From contig JAPEVF010000003.1 of the NCBI GenBank assembly GCA_029747585.1, positions 217,819 through 281,818 on the forward strand: 64,000 bases of DNA. The letters are read 5' to 3'. The notes under the pieces are model-generated. The model had not been told where the DNA came from. It worked only from the letters and a program-made list of their open reading frames with translations, and did no database searches. A program made the position numbers and the translations under genes. This document shows positions 56,054 to 64,000 of this stretch, piece by piece (position 1 is the first letter of the stretch; every line of letters starts with the position of its first letter). The DNA comes from Pleurotus djamor. Its lineage: Eukaryota; Basidiomycota; Agaricomycetes; Agaricales; Pleurotaceae.

Positions 56054-56956
56054 CTAGGCCTTCTCGATTTCTTCCATCCTCTCCGTTGCTAGCTTTGCAT
56101 CTTGTCGACCGAGTCCATCCACCAATCCTTCACCAATGCTGATTTTTGCAAACTCCTGCTTCCACAAAGCCCACCGTTGTGGGTCAAAACCGTGTTTCCC
56201 ATTCCATTTTGGGCCGCCCTTAGCTGGTGCCCCAACCTGAGGTCCCGACTCAAATTCCTCCGTCGATTTGTACACTTTCTCGCCACTATAGAAGATCCAC
56301 TGGGCAGCGGCCCTCACATTGGCGGAATTCGCTGCGATATCCCCACTCGATTCCTCTTCCAGAGCATCACGTAGAGACCAGATTGCGTAAAGCATGAACT
56401 TTCCGTTCGCTTGGTTGACCTTGGCCAAAAACCCATTTAATGCTACCCATTGATTCACGCCGGCGTTATCCAAAGAACTGGGACCTGGCGGAATAACAGT
56501 AAACGCACGTATACCCGAGTGGTCTAGAAGGAGCAGCATACCATTGAATTCTTCTCTCGCCACGGCGCCAAACAGAGGGAGATCTTTCCACGTCAGGTCT
56601 TGTCCCCAAATCCTCCAGGTTCTGGCGGGTGCACGATCGGGTTTAGCAACTTCGACGAGCAGCTCGACGAGGTCACTGTGCGCATAGTTGCGAGACTTCG
56701 CTGAACCCAAGACTTCGCCCCAAAGGTCCCAGAAAAAGCTCTCCACACCTTCTGTATCACCACCATCGTCTGGCAAGGCAGCTGTCAATAGCGCGGGGGC
56801 ATTCGTGAGCTGATCTGCTGCCTCAGCGGGGGAGATGCTTTCGTTTGCGACAGAGGAAATCAAAGTAGAGATATCGAGGGACATCGGGATAGTAACGGCG
56901 ATTGTGAGGAGCACGAAAGTGTGCGAAGTCAAAAGGAAGCGAAGCAGCCTACCCAT
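56054..56956 (-). CDS. DUF3632-like fungal protein
   Basis: An intronless reverse-strand frame of 300 residues. From ATG 56956 it starts with a hydrophobic segment (FLLTSHTFVLLTIAVTIP); a second Met at 56884 (MSLDISTLISSV) would give a soluble protein. Conserved-looking blocks: TWRIWGQDLTWKDLPLFG, REEFNGMLLL, QWVALNGFLAKVNQANGKFM, LYAIWSLRDALEEE and VRAAAQWIFYSGEKVYK. I recognise these as the pattern of the fungal DUF3632 family, of unknown function, common in mushrooms. A TATA box at 57018-57025 is 62 bp before the first Met, favouring the longer form. The frame is intact. It converges closely with BMS1, the stops being 83 bp apart. Confidence 0.7.
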   Translation of the reverse strand: MGRLLRFLLTSHTFVLLTIAVTIPMSLDISTLISSVANESISPAEAADQLTNAPALLTAALPDDGGDTEGVESFFWDLWGEVLGSAKSRNYAHSDLVELLVEVAKPDRAPARTWRIWGQDLTWKDLPLFGAVAREEFNGMLLLLDHSGIRAFTVIPPGPSSLDNAGVNQWVALNGFLAKVNQANGKFMLYAIWSLRDALEEESSGDIAANSANVRAAAQWIFYSGEKVYKSTEEFESGPQVGAPAKGGPKWNGKHGFDPQRWALWKQEFAKISIGEGLVDGLGRQDAKLATERMEEIEKA

Positions 56957-57017
56957 CTCTGATGCGGTGTCAACGTCACAATTATCAAGCTCTAGCTATG
57001 CCATGTTGGGAAGGGGG

Positions 57018-57025
57018 TTTATATA
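57018..57025 (-). promoter_or_regulatory. TATA box of DUF3632-like gene
   Basis: Reverse-strand TATATAAA, 62 bp upstream of ATG 56956. Confidence 0.5.
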
Positions 57026-57148
57026 TGGCGCGAAAAGCCCCAGGAATACCATATGGTGAGTAAGTGAATGTGTTTATGAGGCACCCAGCCTCTGTTCGTA
57101 ATGCTTGGCGTGCCTGAAATTTACTTCCTAGTTCCCTCCTTCGTCAGC

Positions 57149-58802
57149 TTATGGCAAGGTATCGCTTGCCCTCTCTTTGCTTCCAGAGCCACAGAAACTC
57201 TGTATACTGGGGACACTTCTGGATACTATTTCCATCGCAGAGTACGAATCTTGGCTTGGTCTTGACAAATACCTTTGATCGTGCTGCGACAGGGTGATGT
57301 CATAAAGGCCCCATCGAAGGTAGTGCCTCGTTGCCATTTCCTCAGCAAAGTGTTTCTAAGAGCAAGAGATGAATACGGGGATTCAAGCCAGTGGGGCACT
57401 TACTATCTCCCAGGTGTGTGATTCACATCCATGAGACAGAAACGTGGAGCGAATTGACAAAATGCGGAGCGCTGGGAATGCTTCCACCAGTGAATCAAAC
57501 GTAGGACCAGTCAGAACCCATACATCCAGTTTTAGGGTATCCAACATCTTTCCACTCTCCGACCGTTTGATGGCACTGAATATCAAGGCTAAATCCGGCT
57601 GGATGAGGTACGGACCGATGATAGTGAGATCCCTGAGCACCGTGAAATGCAGAGTCCCCTCCCAGAACTTGTCCAGTTGGATGGAGCTGTGGTAAGAGAA
57701 GGAGACACTGAGCTTTTGCAGCTCAGGTATGTCTAGTCTCGAGAGGGGAATGATATGGGAATCTTCGGAAGTATCTGGATTTAGGGAAACCTCTTTCACT
57801 GTGTCGGCGTGTTTATTCAAGACCTGGATGACTGATGGGCCGACGACACCGTCGAATGGGATATCCAGGTTAAATCTTTTCAGCCTTTTGAACCGATCTG
57901 CAACGCGAGATGTGAGTCTGGTTTCTTGGTCTCAGCGTGGACTTTCGGACTTACTTAGCTGCTCAAAAATAAATCGATACTCCGGAATAGGCGTTGAAGG
58001 CGATGAGGTCAAGGTCAAGGAATGCAATGTTTCTGATGCATTGTTCAAGAACGTCGTCAAAGATGCGGCGTACTCCTTGGTCCATCGATTAGGGTTGCTA
58101 TGCAGGGAGATAGAGAGGTGTTCCAAACGATGAAGATGACAGAACACCGAAGGGAGGAGGTGCAACCCTGAGCCCGGGGCTTCGATTGTAAGGCGATGTA
58201 CACGAGGAGAGAGGATGGACCAGAGCCTTCGAAGGAATGCGACATAGGATTCCAAAGCGCGTCCTGGGAGTAAGGCGAAGTGGCAGGAATGTATATTAAC
58301 CATTTCTTGCGCGGCGGTCAGCAAGTAGTCCGTAATCTGAGGGATAGTTTTCGATGTCACTGCGAGGGGATCCCTCCTGTTGGCATGGTCGATTATCCAT
58401 CTAAGGGACACGAAAGCCGACTGCAGGTTCGTCTGCCATCGTGGGTGCATCTCATCAAATTCGGCCAGCCTGACAAATGCTCGGAGGTGTATCTCTAGAC
58501 TGTGAACACGCTGAGCCACCCCGGGGAACCTAGTGAAACATTGAACACCCTGGACTATAGAGATAACCAAGAAATTACCGCGAGTTTTTCAGCATGCGCA
58601 CCGTGTCGTTTGTAAAACAACGCAGTGAGAGGTTGTCATAACGATGGTTTTCGACAATTTCACGGAAAAGATGATTTAGAGGATAAAGTTTGTTGAGCTC
58701 CTTGGGCGGGATGTAAGACACTATTCGAAGCCATATTTCCGCAGGTAAGTCAGGGACCATAATGGTAGGTAAGGGTAGGCAAGAAAAGTTCCGGCAGGGC
58801 AT
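57149..58802 (-). CDS. F-box protein
   Basis: Reverse strand, four exons. Starts at ATG 58802 (MPCRNFSCLPLPTIMVPDLP), or at the Met directly before the F-box, 58760. The F-box itself is VPDLPAEIWLRIVSYIPPKE ... LNHLFREIVENHRYDNL. After an intron, the second exon reads FPGVAQRVHSLEIHLRAFVR and onwards with LRR-like segments (HRLEHLSISLHSN, LHSLTLTSSPS). The third gives IPELQKLSVSFSYHSSIQLD and ALRILSIRSTFLSHGCESHT. The last exon gives EEMATRHYLRWGLYDITL and ends at TAA 57149-57151. The chain stays in frame over all three introns. It belongs to another of the mushroom F-box families and is not close to the pair at 25-32 kb. Likely an SCF substrate receptor; target unknown. Confidence 0.75.
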
Positions 58803-59282
58803 TTTATCGAGACCCAAGGCGACGCTTGGTTAACGCCGCAAGCGTTGATGACGGTGAGTTCGAAGATGCGATGAGGTCTAGGGCATCTTCGTAGGGCTTC
58901 CATCGATGTTTCATGGAGCCATTGATCGGCACTAGGCATTGAGATTGGATGCAATAGCGTGACCAACAAGATGTGGCCGAGGATAATAATAGACTGATTG
59001 TGTCGAGCCTCCGATTTGCGATGGCGGTACAACACGGAAAGGAGATGCTTAGGGGGGCTAACTCATAAATGACCCACCATTACACGTTTGAACCTCGGGG
59101 CCTAAAGTTATGGCAGACACAAAGAACGGGTGCAGCTACGCGAACATGATGTTGAATATTGGTTGTAGTATGAGAGATGATACAAATATGGAACGAAGGT
59201 AGCGGACCATTGAGATATGATAATGATATATACTGCTATACCAGGCAAATGGCACCAAAGAAATCTACTTACATCACTGTGA
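58803..59282. other. Intergenic between two F-box genes
   Basis: 480 bp; a reverse frame at 58721-59035 overlaps the F-box start in another frame and shows no domain. Nothing else seen. Confidence 0.5.
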
Positions 59283-61538
59283 CTACTTGCTATGATAATA
59301 TTCCAATGATTGCACCTCTGGCTTCAAATTTTCCGTTTCGGACCTAGGGGAGGAGGAATTGATCCTCAGAACCTCAATCCCAGCCTTGACATTACGACGC
59401 CTCTCAAGTGCTTTCTGGAGGTTGCTGTAGGTTCGATCGCGTGACCCCGATGGTTTGTACTGTGTAACATCGATATGCTTGAGTGATGGTAACGAAAATG
59501 GGATGGTGGTGCCGCGTGCTTTGCTGAGTTGAGTCTTAGTTGGAATGTCGGACATGATGACTAGCAGATCATGTGCCGAGGACGTAACCAACTTTTCGAT
59601 ACTGTCCAGGGAACGCGTAAAAGCGATGAGGCCCTCGCGATCGTAGAAGAAAGGTTTGCGGTGGGGGCCCAGATCAACCTCAAGGACTTTCGGAGCGTGG
59701 TCCGGGAAAACGGATTTGAGCCCAAGACATACTGAAAAGTCGGTAGGCACGCGGAGATGTAATCGCAATGCTTTGGGGATTTTGACGGGAGCGGCGGCTG
59801 AATCCGCTACCGAGTTCTTCGCAAAGAAGGTCATCGTATGATTTGATTCGCCGCATTTCACCCTTAACCGGGTTGGTGACATGGTATTGGGCAGGAAAGA
59901 GTGGAATGCACCAACTACCTCGTTCATGAGTACGTCGGATTCAATTGTACCCGTCGTGTCGGCAATGATTGACTGGATGTTGGAGCATACAAAACTCCCG
60001 AGCATGGGTACAATACGGGGATCCCTGGTTCTGAGTACAATCTCTTGCAGCCTAGGAAGCTCAACGAGGAGATCCCCTGGTATTTCGCCTGAGAATTCAA
60101 GGATCTCGGTAAGCTCCAAAGATTCAAGTTGCGTCATGTCTCTGAGGGCCAGCATTACTTCGAGCATCGGAAGGGAGTGCACGTGGCCATATCCACCATG
60201 CCGGACGGTCAACGAACGAACTTGAGAGACGACCGGGGTTCCAAGGTCAAAGGAACAGTTATACAGATTGACGGCACGTAGAAGGGGGACATTATCCGCA
60301 TCAGTCTCGATCGCAAAGTCAAAATCTGCGCCGGTAGATGTCCTGAGAGTCAAGCTTTCCAAGTTTGGTCCCTCGAAGGCGGATACCAGCGCAAGACAAG
60401 CCCGATTGTCGGCGGCTACGCGGAGTTGTAATTGCGATACCCGTGGGGGTGATTTAGTGCGAGCAGTTGCTGAACGCGTCTTCACGTTCGATTCCACAAG
60501 TACGGTCGTCGATATTTCTGAGTTGTAGTGTTTCCCCTGCAACCGAATTGACGATTGGGTAGTTGGCAAGACAGAGTGGAATGCGCCAGCTATCTGCTTC
60601 GCCAGGGAACTAGATTGAACTACATCCGAAGCCTCAGCGATGATCGACCGAATGTTGGCGCAGGCAAACTTCCAGAGCATCAGCACGACACGAGGATTCT
60701 TGGATTTGAGTTTCAACTTTCTCAGGCGTGGCAGGTCGATGAGGAGGTCCCCCGGGATTTCTTCCGAGAACCCAAGAAGGTGTGTGAGTTCCAAGGATTC
60801 TAGGTGCTTCATGTCTCTGAGCGCAAGCATTACCTCGAGCATTGGGCGAGATACAATGTCATTTGATGGATATTCTATGATCAACGAGCGAACTTGGGAG
60901 ACCAGCGGGGTTCGAAGGTCGAAGGAGCAGTTGGACAGTTTGACGACATGGAGACGGGGGACCCAATCTGCGTCGACCTCTGTCGCGAAGTCGAAATGTA
61001 CTGGATAGTGGGTCGTCAGGGTCAATGTTTCCAAGTTTGGGACCTTCAAAGTTTGGAAGAGGGGAACCCATGTGGATGGCTTGAGAGACGTGAAGTTCAA
61101 CTCGATTGTCCTGAGTCGACTGGGGTTATTGAACCACAGGGCAGCGACATCCAAGTTGGGGGCGTAGTAGTTTAGTTTGATATGCAATGGTGCTGATTTT
61201 GAGCGTTCAAGAAACAGCTCCGCAAGCTCTAGCTTGTTGTCGAAGTAGATGGTTCCCCAGAGTCGAGGGGTGTTGATGGCGACGCTTCGCCACAAACGAC
61301 AGACCTTGGTGACGCGCATCCATCTCGCGTGGGTGCGTGAGTACTCTTGCCGAGATTCTAATGCAGCCAGATACTCGAAGATGATAGATAGAACTTCGGT
61401 GGGTAGACGCGAAACGATGAGGAGGCGAGCATTTCGGTAACCTTCAAGGATGCGAATGTCCTCACGCAAGTCCTCTATTTTCTGAAGAACCGCTTCAATA
61501 GATGGTGAGGTATCGAGGAACCGTGCAATCGCAGACAT
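59283..61538 (-). CDS. Long F-box protein with internal ~220-residue duplication
   Basis: An intronless reverse-strand frame of 751 residues from ATG 61538 (MSAIARFLDT). Residues about 12-35 form a short coiled coil (VLQKIEDLREDIRILEGYRN). The F-box follows at about 41-96 (SRLPTEVLSIIFEYLAALES ... VTKVCRLWRSVAINTPRLWG), the usual mushroom arrangement. Residues 167-389 and 391-611 are two copies of one leucine-rich block: compare NCSFDLRTPLVSQVRSL with NCSFDLGTPVVSQVRSL, and MLEVMLALRDMKHLESLELT with MLEVMLALRDMTQLESLELT. The F-box occurs once. A 140-residue tail follows. Single-exon structure and the tandem block suggest recent duplication of the substrate-recognition region. Likely an SCF receptor; target unknown. 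Confidence 0.82.
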   Translation of the reverse strand: MSAIARFLDTSPSIEAVLQKIEDLREDIRILEGYRNARLLIVSRLPTEVLSIIFEYLAALESRQEYSRTHARWMRVTKVCRLWRSVAINTPRLWGTIYFDNKLELAELFLERSKSAPLHIKLNYYAPNLDVAALWFNNPSRLRTIELNFTSLKPSTWVPLFQTLKVPNLETLTLTTHYPVHFDFATEVDADWVPRLHVVKLSNCSFDLRTPLVSQVRSLIIEYPSNDIVSRPMLEVMLALRDMKHLESLELTHLLGFSEEIPGDLLIDLPRLRKLKLKSKNPRVVLMLWKFACANIRSIIAEASDVVQSSSLAKQIAGAFHSVLPTTQSSIRLQGKHYNSEISTTVLVESNVKTRSATARTKSPPRVSQLQLRVAADNRACLALVSAFEGPNLESLTLRTSTGADFDFAIETDADNVPLLRAVNLYNCSFDLGTPVVSQVRSLTVRHGGYGHVHSLPMLEVMLALRDMTQLESLELTEILEFSGEIPGDLLVELPRLQEIVLRTRDPRIVPMLGSFVCSNIQSIIADTTGTIESDVLMNEVVGAFHSFLPNTMSPTRLRVKCGESNHTMTFFAKNSVADSAAAPVKIPKALRLHLRVPTDFSVCLGLKSVFPDHAPKVLEVDLGPHRKPFFYDREGLIAFTRSLDSIEKLVTSSAHDLLVIMSDIPTKTQLSKARGTTIPFSLPSLKHIDVTQYKPSGSRDRTYSNLQKALERRRNVKAGIEVLRINSSSPRSETENLKPEVQSLEYYHSK
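59706..61040 (-). repeat. In-frame tandem duplication inside the F-box gene
   Basis: Copy 1 spans about 60372-61040 and copy 2 about 59706-60368, each near 665 bp, lying almost end to end and in frame. They are similar but not identical, so the event is not brand new. Confidence 0.75.
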
Positions 61539-61798
61539 TGCGATGTGAATTGGTTGTGGTCAATTCGTGGTCAAAGTAAAGGATAAAAATGATCGGGGCG
61601 AAGTGTTTGATGATCACGTTACTGATCGCAACTGAGCCAAACAACGCGTAAACAACGCCACATTTTCGCGTTTAATCAGTGGTGCAAACATGTGACCCTG
61701 TCAGATTTATTGGACCTGACTCTTCTCGTCTCTTCTCTTTTCCCTCGTCCTCCTCGTCCTCCTCGTACCACTCCTCGCCCCTCATCTTCTCTATTCAC

Positions 61799-62153
61799 AT
61801 GTCTCTACCAACTCCTCCTAGTACCTCCCACAGAGAAGAAAAAGAGAACCGTGTCCCGTCGGGTTCTCGCGTCGTCTGGTCTCCAAACGACCAATTCCAT
61901 TTTCTCACTAGCCCTCCTCGATTTTCCCCGTCGAAAGTTGCTGCGGCCACGCCCAAATCTATTTTAAAGAAGAGCGAGAACACCCTTGCACCTGTGGCGG
62001 CCGACGTACGGGAGACAACACCCGAACCTTCCGACCCCTTGGTGGACTTGAACTACCTACAATCCTCTGTCTCAGCCATCATTGCTCTTGAGACGCCTTT
62101 GCGGCAACTCGTCGAGGCTTACTCTATTCTTGCGGCTCGCTTGAGGTCTTGTG
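61799..62153 (+). CDS. RIF1-like protein, 5' end only
   Basis: ATG 61799 opens MSLPTPPSTSHREEKENRVP, then VVWSPNDQFHFLTSPPRFSP, TPKSILKKSE, TPEPSDPLVDLNYLQSSVSA and RQLVEAYSILAARLRSC. This order (KEN-type leader, SILKK, DPL..L.YL, YSILAARLR) resembles what I recall of the N-terminus of basidiomycete Rif1-like proteins, in which a long HEAT-repeat region follows. Rif1 controls telomere length and replication timing. Here the similarity stops abruptly at about 62153; the frame runs on to 62407 through sequence that does not look coding. The gene is either interrupted by an inserted element or a pseudogene fragment. It is divergent from the F-box gene (261 bp between starts). The RIF1 assignment rests on memory. 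Confidence 0.5.
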
Positions 62154-64000
62154 TTGGTTGGACAATGGTTGGGAACGGCGTTAAGACTTGGTTAGTACTT
62201 TGGGAAAGCCGTTTTCGGTGTTCATGGGAGATAAGTACCAACGGAAAATTACCAAGCCCTCTAGTCACCCAGTGGTCAGTAATAGCCGAACGCCGTTTTG
62301 TCTTTTCGAGACGGGTTAGTAAACTAGGAACGGCGCTGCCTTTGACTATGCTTCTTAATAAGTACGGACGGGAAAGTCTTTCATGCTCATTTGAAGGTGG
62401 TCAGTAACTTGGGAACACTTTGGTTGACATCACTATTTGTTATGGATGGATCGGTGTTGGGGGGTTACAAATGGACAATCAGGGGGATTTGTATGGTCGG
62501 GCTCGGGATTGAAACTTTGATAGAGTTTGTAATAGTTGGTTCAGGTGACGACTTGGCCTAAACTTACTACGCTATTGAGGTGGATTTTCTAAGAAGGCTT
62601 GGTAGGATTAATGGTGAAGAGCACGCCCTCAGTTGCTTGGTGACCTTGATTCTCAAATGGTGGGATGAGCTCCATCTTTGTGAATCTAAACAACCATGGT
62701 TCCATCATCTTCGGTTCCATGGAGTGAGGGAGGAGGGACTTTGTGTATCATGAAGTCTCTAATTGGGGAGGAGGACTTTGGTTGTTCTCCCTGATTGGGG
62801 ATCATCATGATAAACAAGGTCTCGAAGGGGGGAAAATGCTATAGAAGGATTTATGGCATCTCCTTCTCGGAGGGAAAGAGTTGGGTTTACCCCAGCTTTT
62901 ACTGACTCAGACCCGAACCCGTTAGGTGAAGTGGTTTAGGGGGAATTTTCGGTCAAACTCAGAGGTGCAAAATAGCTTTCCACTTTTGCACCTCTAAAAT
63001 ATTTTTCTAATCAAGTCGAACCCTAACCCGGAGTGTTAGTAGTAGTAGTTTTTGTAGTAAGTAGGGTAGGAGTGAAGATGACTTTAGGGCAGGTCGATTT
63101 TTCAGTTTAGGGCGGGCACTTGGTAACTTGTGTCGAAAAATTCTGAGTTAGTTTAGGGCAGGTCTCTTGGATTTCTATCACTGTGGTCAGTAAGTACCGT
63201 GGTCAGTAACTAGTAGCCGTAGTTCAATAAGTATTAGTTAGCCATGGGTTTTCAGCTTAGGGCAGGCCCCTTGGATTTCTATTACAAGTCAAGTAATTAG
63301 TCGCGTAGGTCAATAAGTGTTAGTAGTCATGATTTCTAATACATGAATGTTGACCGTTTGACCAAAGTATTGAATTGGAGTAAATTAAGTGTTTGGAAGT
63401 GTAGTCAGCAATTCCGCATTCATCATGAGTTTCGGAGGTTAAGGACCGGTCAGAAAGATGTTCAGTAATTTTTCATGATGCAATAAATTCGGGCTGGTTA
63501 GCAGTGTGTAATTTTTGTTTCTTATCCAACTTCAAGTTTGATCAGTCAGTCAGACCGCTCAATCAGTTAGATAAAAGAAAATCAAGTCAGAAATAGGCTG
63601 GTCAAAATAATTTACCAGGGTCTCATTAGTACTTGTTCAGTCAGATTTATCAGTATTTGAGGTTATCCACACTTGTTGCTGGATTTATAGTCATAATTCA
63701 AGGTCACTTCACCATCATTCATTAGTGTTTGTATTGAAATTTCGGTCTATACTGACCGTGGGAAAGCCAGTTTGTGATGCTTCGTCCCGGAAAGAATCGC
63801 TTGCCCAGACACAACCAGACCTCTCCACGCATAAAAAAAACATACCCAGAGTATGCCAACGGTATGAATAAGCTGCTGGTATCATCAGTTAAGCGAGAAA
63901 TTTCGGACGCGATTTAGTGGACATGCACTGGAACGGTTCTTGTCGAAAAGGTACCCGTGGGAACCTAAAAGGGGGGGGTTTCCCCTTACATGAAAGAAGA
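62154..64000. other. Repeat-rich non-coding tract, possible transposon insertion
   Basis: 1.85 kb with no open frame of note on either strand beyond 62407, and a base composition (long runs of T/G/A, many GGTCAGTAA-type words) unlike the gene-rich DNA before it. The word GTCAGTAA recurs near 62274, 62399, 63185 and 63202, and TTAGGGCAGG near 63086, 63152 and 63256. The left edge (TGTTGGTTGGAC at about 62154) falls where the RIF1-like frame stops. It may be the start of a retroelement (LTR or leader) extending beyond the window. Confidence 0.45.
63149..63338 (+). repeat. Two degenerate ~90-105 bp direct repeats
   Basis: Units at about 63149-63252 and 63253-63338 both begin TTAGGGCAGG, continue with CTTGGATTTCTAT, and contain TCAATAAGT.TTAGT. 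A shorter relative begins near 63107. They lie in the non-coding tract. Confidence 0.6.

Noticed and set aside
63876..63887. TGGTATCATCAG as an LTR-element primer-binding site
   Set aside because: Resembles TGGTATCA-type sites, but the preceding bases do not end in CA and no polyprotein frame is visible; too weak to call an LTR.

Overview
The window reads as nuclear DNA of a filamentous basidiomycete, most likely an agaricomycete (mushroom-forming fungus). Genes are dense and lie on both strands. Nearly all are broken by short GT..AG introns of about 43-105 nt. The content is typical of that group: secreted DPBB and KNH/Kre9-like proteins, an M43 metalloprotease, a type-B carboxylesterase, a P450, many F-box proteins and kinase-like accessory genes beside conserved housekeeping genes. 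No bacterial operons, CRISPR arrays, rRNA or convincing tRNA were seen.

Layout. 0-10 kb: secreted/cell-surface block (DPBB protein cut by the window edge, M43 protease, two tandem KNH-domain proteins, a small conserved protein, a carboxylesterase and a possible small secreted protein). 10.4-14.4 kb: a direct duplication of a small membrane-protein gene flanking a kinase-like gene; one copy is a pseudogene carrying a 5'-truncated LINE with a 10-bp target-site duplication. 14.7-18.4 kb: an NDK-domain protein lacking the catalytic histidine and the mitochondrial CDP-DAG synthase TAM41, then a 433-bp N gap. 20-24.4 kb: a GCN4/CPC1-type bZIP gene with GCN4-type sites upstream, then a divergent pair of I9-type protease-inhibitor-like genes. 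24.6-33.4 kb: a large inverted duplication (F-box gene plus small mitochondrial-like gene, one arm partly decayed) around a Golgi-type apyrase gene. 33.6-56 kb: mostly housekeeping (Na+/H+ antiporter, DEAH helicase head-to-head with the cohesin loader SCC2, P450, SEC14-like protein, BMS1 GTPase). 56-64 kb: a DUF3632-like gene, two F-box genes (one with an internal ~220-residue duplication), and the 5' end of a RIF1-like gene whose frame is lost in a repeat-rich non-coding tract.

Assembly notes. Most Ns look like polymorphic positions coded as N: in the NDK-like gene they fall almost only on third codon positions and crowd into introns. Three single Ns next to homopolymers instead behave as one extra base; dropping the N restores the frame in the apyrase, one F-box gene and BMS1.

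Common themes are secretion and surface remodelling at the left, gene-family turnover by local duplication in the middle, and chromosome/ribosome maintenance on the right. All functions are inferred from motifs and family resemblance read by eye; no database search was run.
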